This document shows positions 20,778 to 31,500 of a stretch of DNA of 64,000 nucleotides, piece after piece. The translations under genes and the position numbers were made by a program. Each line of letters opens with the position of its first letter. Within the stretch, counting starts at the first letter, position 1. Source of the stretch: Neospora caninum Liverpool (taxonomy: Eukaryota > Apicomplexa > Conoidasida > Eucoccidiorida > Sarcocystidae); assembly GCF_000208865.1 (NCBI RefSeq), contig NC_018385.1:744001-808000 (forward strand), in the 5' to 3' direction. The notes below the pieces were generated by a model that was given only the letters and a program-made list of their open reading frames with translations, was not told where the DNA came from and made no database searches.

Positions 20778-21792
20778 CTTCTCGATCTTGTCGACGGGCT
20801 AAAGCGACGCTGTCTCTCTCTGAAGTGAGCAGCAAAGAAACTGGCGAAAGAAGCACGGGGCGATGCCGAGGCTGAGGCTTGAAGCGAAAGGGAGACGGAG
20901 AAGAAAGAAAAAGGAGATAAGACGGCAGACAAAGTACAGAGGGAAGACGTGAAACAACGCGTGGATCTGAATGAACAGTCGCCAAAAAAACAGTCGAGGA
21001 GCGTCCGCTATTGCGTCCAGCTCGATTTTAAGAACGACTGAAGAGGGACGGAAAAACGAGAGAGAAAAACGCAGACGAAGAGACAAAGAAAAAACGGAAC
21101 CGAGGGAGAATTAGGAAAATATTTATCCCGATCTGGGCATGCTTCTCGACTTCCCTCGATTCTTTTTTCTCCCCCGCTGAAGAAGAGATTCCAGCCTCAC
21201 TTCTCTCCAAACCCCCTAGGGAAATATGCGTTTGCATAAAAAAAAATTATCGTATATCTACGTATATATATATATATTATATGTTTTTATGTAAATGCGT
21301 TTCAAACACAAAGCTAATCTGCATGCAGGCGCATGCGCAACTCGAGAAAAATGCTGCGGGCGAAACCTCAAAGCACGCAGACAGCCTTAGAGCAGGAACT
21401 GTCTGTGAGCAGACGCGAGATGATTTAAAAGAAAAAAAGGAAATAGAGGCGTGAAAGGGTGCGTACTGTCGCTGCTTGTTTCGGCGGAGGAACAGAGTCG
21501 AAATCTCTCTTCTCCCCCTGTCTGTACACCGCGTCGATGCACAGCGGCGCGTGGCCTCGAGAATATCCGAGCTGGGAAACAAAGCAAATCGAGTGAAAAA
21601 TTCCGGGAAAACAGAGAGAACAAGAGAGGAAAGAGCGACAGAGAGGACTAACAGAGAGAAGGAGAAGGGGTGTTTGAAGGCCACGCTCAGTCCAGGCGTG
21701 CTATATCTCCTGGTTTCCCTTTTCTTCGAGTCTCGTTTTCGGTGGATCTCTTTTCAGTGGGGCGTGTTCTTCCTCGCATCGTCCGGAAAAAA
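20778..21792. promoter_or_regulatory. Bidirectional promoter region, TRM8 / hydrolase-like gene
   Basis: About 1 kb separates the two divergent start codons at 20777 (minus) and 21793 (plus). It contains a GGGAGACGGAG element near 20888, of the GAGACG type described for Toxoplasma promoters, and a palindromic TGCATGCA at 21320-21327 followed by GCATGCGC, matching the core bound by some ApiAP2 factors. An AT run lies at about 21262-21282. That the motifs act here is inference. Confidence 0.4.
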
Positions 21793-24501
21793 ATGAAGAG
21801 TCGGTTTCTCTTTTCTCTCCGTCCACTCGCTTTCGAGAGGGAGGGATTTCGAGTCTCGGGCCTTCGACCGCAGCAGAGGCGCAGCGCAAAGGAAGGCTTT
21901 GACGCGCAGGAGAGCTCACGAGGAAGAAGACACACCACACTGAGGAGGCAAGAAGAAGAGAGCGACGGCGTCCCCGTTTCTGCTCCCATCTCTCCTTTCT
22001 CCCTGCCGCAGGTGTCTCCCTCTTGCTCTTTGTCCTCTTCGCCCTTGGTCTTCTCTCCTCCCTCTCCTGTCTTGTCCTCCTCGTCTCTTGCGTCTCTTTC
22101 ATCTCCCCTCGCTTCGCCCCTTTCTTTGGCCTCTCTCTCGCCCCGGTCTCCGCTGTCTCCCTTTCGCTCTCCGCTGTCTCCTTTTCGCTCTCCGCGTTCT
22201 GCTCCCTGCCTCGCCCCGCGGCCCTCCGCTGGAGTCTTTTCTCCTTCCTGCTGCTGTGTTTCGGCGCGGACGCCGCATGCACGCGTGTCTCCACGCACAG
22301 ACAAACGCGCAGTCTGGTGTCTCCGCTCCTCAGAACGGGGTGTACGTACAGGCTTCTTCCGCACCGATCCGGGCTTTATCGACCCAGAGGACGTTCTGGT
22401 AGGTCCCGTCTCCTTTTTAGAAACGAGAGACGAAAAGAAGAGACGCGAGAAGAATTGAGGGGCCACGGCGAAAGCCGTGTGTCCGACAAAAGTGGAGAGA
22501 GCGCAGAAACAGAGACGGAGAGGCAGACCTGTCCTGATTCACGGCCACAAAAGTTAAACTGGACATGAAGGAGGGCAGCTCCTGAGGAGGAGTCTCCGTG
22601 CATGTCACTCCGCCTGTCTTTCTCCGTGTTCTCTTTTTAGGGTTTAGGGTTTGCGGGTATGCCTCGAGTGTCAACCTTTGACGGGTGAATGGTCGTCCTG
22701 TTTTGAATCGTGCCTCATTCGTGGTGCACCGTTGGAGAATGTTATGAAACTGGAGCCCACAGCACACGTAAATACACATCCAGTTATATATGTGTGCACA
22801 TATAGGCATATATATATATATATATACATATATTGGTGCTTATGCCTCGACCAAATGCGTTCAAGTGCAAAATACGAAGCTATAGGTATGATTACAAGTC
22901 TTTATATATGTGAAAGGTGTGATTTTTTTCCGTCTGCGCCTATCGCATGCCGCTCTTCATTCGTTCTCTACCTTCACCTTGATGTGTTGTCTCTCGATTC
23001 AAGAGCAATGGTATTGGCGCCCTGCGTTTCATTTTTCATTCTGTGCGTCAACTGAACGCACAGGTCAAAAGCTTCTCCGATGTGGTTTATCGTCACCTGC
23101 ATGGGCAACCAGGAATGTCTGTTTTTTTCACCTCCCGTTGCTTCCCCTTTTTTTGTCTTTTCCTCGTTTTTGTCTTTTCTCTGCGAATCCAGTTTGCAGA
23201 AGACCCCACTCGTACATGGGCGCACGCAGATGGCGGCGGCGACCTGTCGCAAGAAGTTCTCGAGAGGAGCAACGTGGGGATGGGGACGTGCATCTTGAAC
23301 AAGTGAGACTTCTCCCTTTTTTCCTTTCGTTGTGATTCGTTTTTTTCCCTCAGTCGTCGCCTTCTGCCGACTTTGTTTGCGGCCGCCTGCGACCTGTTTC
23401 GTGTTCGTCGTCTTGACACTGCGGCGTTTTCCGCCTCGCCCGCGCGCTGTGAAGTCGAAGCGTTGCGCGTCGGTCTCCGGAGTTTTGCGTTCCTGCGTCT
23501 CATCGCTTTGATTCAGAGGTGTCGTGTGCGTTCTTGTGCAGCCCTTCGGGTGTTTTGAACATGAAAGGCCTCTGCGGTCTCTTCCGCAAACTTCGGGACC
23601 TCGAAGTGAACCCTCTGAAGCGTTTTGTGATCCTCACCTCCCGTCACAGCCACCTCTTCAACACAGGCTTCGATCTCAAGGGTAGGCGCGAAAACGAAGA
23701 GTGGAAACAGGCCGTTCCAGGCAGGTGCGCTCCTCACACTCGCACGATGCCTTCTCCCCTTCGTGTCCCTGTTTTACCGCTTCCTACGTTCCGTGGGCTG
23801 CTCCCTAGCGCATGCGCCCGTGGGTCTTTTCTTTCTCTCACCTCGCCCCGTCCTTCTATCCTGCACGTTCTCGCTTTCTTAGCCTTTCTCTCCTACCTTT
23901 CGTCTTCTTTTTCGCCTCGTGTTCTTTTTCTCCTCTCTCTCCCCCCCCCTCAACCCCCCACTGGTCTTTTCTCTCCGCTTTTCTGCACAGAGCTTCTCTT
24001 CTTGGCGGAGCTAACGCAGATGTCCGAGAAAACGATTCCTCTCGTGGCGCTCTGGCAACTGCGAAATCTGTGCGACGTTGCTTACCTCGTGCACAACTAT
24101 ACCAAACCCCTGATTGTTCTCATGAACGGCTCCACAGGTAAGCCGGGGCCTTCGGGTGTCCCCCCCTGAGGCGAAACTAGCCGTTATGAGCTTCTTTACG
24201 TAACGCCTTCTTCCTAAACGCTGGTGCTGCAAGGCCTCCCGGGTGGCGCGGCTCTCAACGCCTCACCCGCCGGCCCGCGTGATCCCAAGAACCTCTCTCC
24301 ACCCTACAAAAACATACACATGTCGAGGGACAAATGTATAAACTCATGCATGCCGGCCCCGGTGCAACAAATATATATATATATATATAGGTATCTACAT
24401 ATATCTATATATTTCAGTATATATATATATATATATGTAGATATAGAGATGTAGATATATAGGTGTACCTATAGATACATATGTATATAGCTGGATATAG
24501 C

Positions 24502-24543
<42 letters not shown>

Positions 24544-25170
24544 CATTTCCGACTTCCGTTGGTTTCGACTCTGTGCTCAGCTGGCAGCGGAGCGGCGCTT
24601 TGTTGTCTGGCGAACCGGAGCGCGGCGTATCATTCCTCATCCTTCACGTGCGACCCTACAGGTAGGTCGCGGGGACTTCGGAGGCAGCGCCACAGCGCGT
24701 TGCATGCGTACATATGCATGCGCGTCTCCTGTTGGGGGGGACCTGTCGGCTAGCCACTCGTAAAGCGAAAGACGCGAAAAGACCGGGCACTGACTTCGAG
24801 GAAGAAGCGAGAGACACGCTCAAGGATGAGCAGCTTTGGTATCCACTCGCAAAAGAGAGATAGAGCTAGAGAGGCACAGATAGCGAGTGATAGAGATTTG
24901 GAGAGATCTAGGTAGAGGTCGAGAGATAAAGAGACGGGTACGTAGTTAAGCAGACACAAAACAGAGAGATACAGACACACAGAGAGATAGGGGGGGTAAA
25001 TATAGAGAGATCGGCACCCAAATGCAGACATATATATATATATATATATATGCATGTGTGCATGCGTCGTGTATCCAGCAGCTGTAGCTGCAGCCAGTGT
25101 AGGGTGATTCTCCAGGTGCAACCCCGGAGCCTTTCCTTGTTTCGCCCCTGCGCGCACATAAATATACAAG

Positions 25171-25202
<32 letters not shown>

Positions 25203-25531
25203 TGTATGTATGTATATATATATATATATATATATGCAGCAGAGATGCGCTTGCGTATATGATTGCAATGCTCCCCACTGGGAGTGCCTGGGCGAAACGT
25301 GTCTCGAATGCTTTTTGAATTGCCTGTTGTTGTCAGCGTACGGGTGGATTCCGGACTGCGGCATGTCGTTCGTCCTCGCGAACCTGCGAGGCTCTCTCGG
25401 CGTCTTCCTCGCGTTGACGGGTCACACACTGTCTGGTCCAGATCTAATGTGAGCAGATTTCCTGCTGCATCCTGCGGAGCACCCCCTTTCTGAAAGGCCG
25501 TTCATGGGGAACTTTATCTCTCAAGCGTCCC

Positions 25532-25564
<33 letters not shown>

Positions 25565-28500
25565 TATTTAGAGAGAGAGCTAGGTACTTGTGTACATGTT
25601 TGCATTTGTGTATCTTCACCCGCATATATATACGCATGTGTATATATATGTATTTATGTGCACGTGCACGCATGTGGCTATTTTTACATATTCGTGTGGA
25701 GGTACGTGTTTGTGTCGGAGTGTCTGCATGAAAGTACCGAAAGTGCTTTGGATCCTCTACGCCATCTTTGCTGGTAGAAAAAAGCCCGTGCAGGTGGCGT
25801 CTGTTTGACGGCTTCGGCAGACAGGTGACGATGTGTGGCATTGGCGAGCGCGCAGAATTTGACCCAGTTCTCGCTGCCTCTCTGAACCTTCAAGTCCCAC
25901 GCGTCCGTAGTCTTCTGTTTTTCGCCTTAAATGCATCGAAAGGAGCTGAAGCACCGAATCCCTTGGTTGCCGTCTGTTTGTGAGGCGAAAGGTGGAGCCC
26001 GTCTGAGAGGGGCACTCACGCGTGTCTCCGGCGGTGACCCTTTCTCGTCTGCCGCTTCTCTGCCTTCCCCGATGCAGATGGTCAGGTCTCTGCAAGCACT
26101 GGATGTCGCCCGAAGCGCTACCCTTCCTCGAACTCACTGCCGAGGTACGCTGCACAAAAAACACGAAAACAAACCGTACAAGGACTAATTACGTCCATCT
26201 GTGCATCCAAGTTGATACTCGGTCATGTATTTTAGGCGCCTGACACAGGAAAATATATATATATATATATATATCAGCTTCAAGCTGTGGAGCTCTCATG
26301 GATATATTTATATATGCGTCCTTATACTTCCACAGTCGCATTTGCGTAACTCGGACATATGTATATAGATATGTACCGACGCGTATGTGAATGTAGGATT
26401 GGAGGGGTGACAGCCTGAACGTCGCTATGGCCAAAGGGGTTTTCCGCTGTGTTTTCCAGTCGATGGATCGCGTGTTTCTCGGTTGGGAGAGGCCAACATT
26501 TTTTAATGCTTTTTTGCTGCGTGTTTTGCATGCGTGGCGAGCAGAAACAGCTGGAGGTGTCCGAGCGCGAAGCTGCTGTGCTCCTCGAGGAGCATTTCCT
26601 CGACGCACCTGGTGAGGGGGGCCGTGGACGCTTTAGAGTGCCTCACAAGGCGAGAGACAGAGGAAAGGCCAGTGCGAGGGAAGAAAGGAAACGGAAATGG
26701 GAGGCAGATGAGACACCTGAAACTGCAGACAGCGAAGTGCCTCATACCACTTGGTGTGAAGAGACGCGGACGGAGACAAACAGAAGAAGGTGACAAAAAG
26801 AGAAGACGAGTGCTGGAAGCGAGCACGCGAATGAGAGACGGGACGTGAAGTGGTGAAGAACAGTGCACAAGAGAGACTGGGAGTGAAAACGTGGGAACTT
26901 GAAGAAGCTCGTCTGAAGAATCTGGTTTCCAAGCACAGACCGACAGGCGAAGAACAACGCACCACGACACTCACCCGTTCTCAGCGTGCATTCACCGCCT
27001 GTAGACGCACCAACGGGTTTTTTCGTTCTGGATTGCCTGCCGCTCTTCTTGTCACGTGTTGCTTTGGCAGGAGCCTCCTGTTCGGCGATTTCCTTGAATA
27101 TCCACTTTCGCGTTTCTGCTGTCCCTATCTCTCTCGCAGACTCGTACTCTCTCGACGACTGGGAGGAAGTTATCCACGAACACTTCGGTGCCCCGACAGT
27201 GAGGACGAGGGGAGAAAGCTTTTTGCCTCTCGTTTTGCATGCAGCCTGGCCGTTCTATTTGTTAGGCTAGACGGAATACTCACGTCTGTATTTAACTTTC
27301 CGATAAAATGGGTGTGGTGCTGCGTCCCGTTCCCTTGGCGGGACAGCGGATTTACGTCTACGTGGCTTTTTTCGCGGCCAAGGAAAAGGCAGGAAGACTT
27401 GCGGGGTCGGTCTTCCACTTGCGTTTCCCCGTTTTGCTCCTTTGTTTCCCATCTACATCCAAGCTGTATCTACAGTCCACTCCTGCTGCTTTCCCGGGTC
27501 GTCTTGTGACGTCAGTGGGCAGCGGGCGGGGCTTTACTTGCCACTCGCTTTTCCTCGCTGCAAGGCGTTGGCCGTCCACGTGCAGTTGACGGCAGCGTTT
27601 GTTCGCCTTCGTATGTGAGTGTTTTTCTTGTTTTTGCCTTGGCGGCAGTCTCCGCGCCGGTCGCTCCTGTTTCGTTTTATTGTCGCTTCTCCGCCCGGGG
27701 CCCTTTTCACGCTCGCCTCCGGCGTGGTACTGACCTCCCGCGTGTGTCTTTCGGCGTGGTATGATCTTCGCGCGTGTGTCGTTCGGCCTGATGTTTCGCA
27801 TGCGTTCTCTGTTGTTGGCCTTCGCGCGTCTGCTGGACCCTCCCTTAGGTTGCGGAAGTCCGGGCCCGCCTCAAGGCGACGGCGTCCCGGCAAAGCGCGA
27901 GCGTGGAGGGACAGATGCATGCAGCTTGGGCGCGGGCCGTCCTCGACCGCCTCGCTCAGCGATCACCTTTGGCGGCAGACGTAAGCGTGCGCAGCAAACC
28001 AGCAAAACGGTTTCAAGTGGCGAGTCGGACCAACTTCCCCCCACGCCCGACGACGAAGAGTGCCCGACAAGGCTTTTCGGGGGGGAGGGGGGGGGCGAGC
28101 AAGCAAAAACAAGACCAATTGGGGCGCAGGAACAGGGACTGTTTTCTGCTGTCTCAGTCGGCATGTTGAGTCGCCAATAGGCGAGCGGGGGAAACCGAAA
28201 AGACGAGGACGCAAAGGAGAAAGGCCGTGGTGGCTAGGAAGGTGGAACAGAAAAGGATGGGCAGGACGATTCCTGCAAATATTGCGTTAGCGGGGGAGAC
28301 AAACAGAAGAGAAACTGAGAGGCCGCAAGAACGGCGAGTGCCAACCAGTGCGCCTGGAACAGGAGACCTGTGTCTCCTGCTTTCTGTTTTCGTAAACAAT
28401 GGAAAATCCCAGTGAGAATCTCCGCTTTCCACATACATGTCTATAAATAGATATAGAAGGATGCATGAGTACCTGTGTGATGGTAGGCCTAGAGAGAGGG

Positions 28501-31500
28501 CCCACCGATATCCTTGTACATGAGAAATGGATGTATCGATGCATGTGAGTGTACACACGGGTAACGGCGTCTGGTATTTGTCTCGCACTGAGGATGATGA
28601 ACGTATTTATCTCGGGCCACGCGAGGCGTTTGAAGGAATGCCAGTCTGTGTAGGCAGTGCTATTTGACGTCATTTGACAGGTCATTTTCACATTCTCTAA
28701 GCACTTCTTGATCGCCCCTTCCTCCCACCTGCTCGTGCTCAGTTCTCTTGGCCTATCTGCATTCGTGTTCCCTGTCGCTCTGCCACCGTGGCCAACGCGT
28801 GTGTGCATGCAGGTCACCTTCGCGCTTATCCGGTCGGTGCAACAACTGAAGAAACACATTATTCAGGATGCAGGAATTTTCCGTAGCGAGTGGCACAAGT
28901 AAGTGAATTGGGGGCTGCTCTTTGAGGGCGAACAGATTCAAAAACGCCCTCTACAAAAAACAGCTACAGGCTACAGCGTGCAATTCACATACGGACACGC
29001 ATACACTTAGACAGCCAGACAGGGATGCATGCATACATACATGCAAGCGTATACAAGTATAAATGCTTTCATATCGATGGATTCTTGGTGACGGTGGATG
29101 CTCAATGGAGTCACTTAGGGGGGTGGCCGTTGCCCCCCGGAGTGCATAGCCCCTCCGTGGCAGACGGCCGCCTGCGCAAAAAGGTGTGCTGTTGCACTCT
29201 TCTGACGGTGAACCCTCGTTAACTGAATTGTGTTCAATAGCCAGGGAGGAATGAGCGGTGATGGTGGCGCTGATACACTCCGAGGATTAGAACTCCCAAT
29301 ATTATCTGACCTGTTATCCCCGGCCCCGGCCTCTGCGTGGTGGAATAGTACAACCTCAGGGGCAGTAAAGCGTTTTCGTCCTTTTCAGCTCCAAACTCGT
29401 CTTGTTGGCGCCCGTCGCAGCTTCTGACACTGTCTCTCAAACGCTACGTGACTGGATTGACATGCGCAAAGCTATGTCGGTTCGAAACGCTGCATCTGCA
29501 TACGCATGGGGTATTGGAGTCGTGCGCCTTAGCTTGGAGGTCAGTTGTTTTGAGTCGTGAATTCACACATTTCCTCAACGATCCGTTCGAGATCTTAAAT
29601 AAGATTTCCCGTGCGCGGCAGGGAGCCGCGCGTGCGACCTGCCAACGCGTGTCAAGTAGGTGCGTGTAGATGTAGGTACATCGAACGTATCAAAGATGGA
29701 TTCATCTATCTCCGTGACGTATTCACATATCAAAGATGGATTCATCTATCTCCGTGACGTATTCACATATCAAAGATGGATTCATCTATCTCCGTGACGT
29801 ATTCACATATCAAAGATGGATGCATCTATCTCCGTGATGTATTCACATATCAAAGATGGATGCATCTATCTCCGTGATGTATTCACATATCAAAGATGGA
29901 TTCATCTATCTCCGTGATGTATTCACATATCAAAGATGGATTCATCTATCTCCGTGATGTATTCACATGTCAAAGATGGATTCATCTATCTCCGTGATGT
30001 ATTCACATATCAAAGATGGATTCATCTATCTCCGTGACATATTCACATATCAAAGATGGATGCATCTATCTCCGTGATGTATTCACATATCAAAGATGGA
30101 TTCATCTATCTCCGTGACGTATTCACATATCAAAGATGGATGCATCTATCTCCGTGATGTATTCACATATCAAAGATGGATTCATCTATCTCCGTGACGT
30201 ATTCACATATCAAAGATGGATTCATCTATCTCCGTGACGTATTCACATATCAAAGATGGATTCATCTATCTCCGTGACGTATTCACATATCAAAGATGGA
30301 TTCATCTATCGCCGTGACGTATTCACATATCAAAGATGGATTCATCTATCTCCGTGACGTATTCACATATCAAAGATGGATTCATCTATCGCCGTGACGT
30401 ATTCACATATCAAAGATGGATTCATCTATCTCCGTGACGTATTCACATATCAAAGATGGATTCATCTATCTCCGTGACGTATTCACAGAGGCAGGCGAAA
30501 GGAGTGCCGCCCGCCCTTCTTCGTTTCCAGATTTGAGGTGCTCCGCCTTTTTCGTTGAGCCACGAGGTGTCCTGTCTACAACTTCTGTTCGTTCCCTCGC
30601 ACTGCGGCATTCACGCTTCTTTGTCTCCCGCAGAATTCGACGGACAGGCTTATCCGTGCCTTTCTCTCTGCATGGGGATTGTCGGAAGCAAATTCTCGAA
30701 GCGGTTGAAGACCGCTTGGTGCAGGAAGCTCTTCAGCTGGAGCTTCGCGCTGCCCTTCGTCTCCTCGCGGTGAGTTCTGAGTTCTGTGGCTGAAGCAACA
30801 GCGCGGGTGTGGCAGGAGAGTGTCTTCCAAGAAACCTCGTGTTCCATTTGTTTTTTCTGCTTGGAGATGGGGGGGGCTGTGAGGAACTGTTCTCTTCCCA
30901 GCTCCTGTCTCCTCAATTTTCCAGACGTGACAGGTGGAACAGCAGCGCGCGCGGCGGAAAAGGCACTTCGGCTGTACTTCGGGCATGTGCTCAGGCTGCT
31001 GCCTTGGTTGTGCAATTCTTCCCTATTTCGGGATATCTCATTAGATAAGCTAGGATGACAGATGGAACCGAAAGGGACCAAAAACAATTATAGTGGCCGC
31101 AGCCTCGTGGAACCTCGACCATCGGGGTCGTCAGCACCTAGCTGATCGATTCCCAACTGTTTCCATGCTTTCTCTCGGGATGAGCAGACATTCCTCTCGA
31201 CGTGCTCAGGTGGCGAGCTGTCCTGTATCGTGTCGGTCTTTTCTTCTGTCATGAAGGCTGACCAACGTGCGAACCTTGAAGTGGGAAGTCGAAAAGTGGA
31301 CGGGGTACCTGTCCTAAGAGAGGAGAAACACGCAAATTACCGCACCCGACAGGCTAACTTCAGGTGCCTCTTGCGGTGACTCTTTCGCCACAGAACTGTC
31401 TTCTCTAAGTTAGTGAAATGTTTTTCAAACCTTTGCGAAACGCGGTCTCTCATTTTCCTTCAGTGGAGCACAGACACGATCGACGGCCTCCGGTTTAAGC

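Larger units (their letters stand above)
28899..30633 (+). other. Large intron 11 of hydrolase-like gene carrying insertions
   Basis: This 1.7 kb intron joins ...SEWHK (phase 2) to the exon at 30634. It contains a decayed mitochondrial LSU rRNA piece (29221-29350), a cryptic exon-like frame (29389-29539) and a 20-copy 40-bp minisatellite (29688-30487). It is one of the longest introns in the gene and appears to have grown by insertion and repeat expansion. Confidence 0.75.

Noticed and set aside
21687..22466. 259-codon minus-strand open frame over the first exon of the hydrolase-like gene
   Set aside because: It consists of E/R/K low complexity mirroring the Ser/Pro-rich sense frame; the sense frame is supported by in-phase splicing to the conserved core.
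24231..24310. Possible alternative exon (LPGGAALN) after the exon ending at 24137
   Set aside because: It joins in phase but gives no crotonase alignment, while the exon at 24581 supplies the expected AGSGAAL strand and keeps phase with both neighbours.
29688..30487. CRISPR-like regular array
   Set aside because: The 40-bp units are directly adjacent with no spacers, in an intron of a eukaryotic gene; it is a minisatellite.
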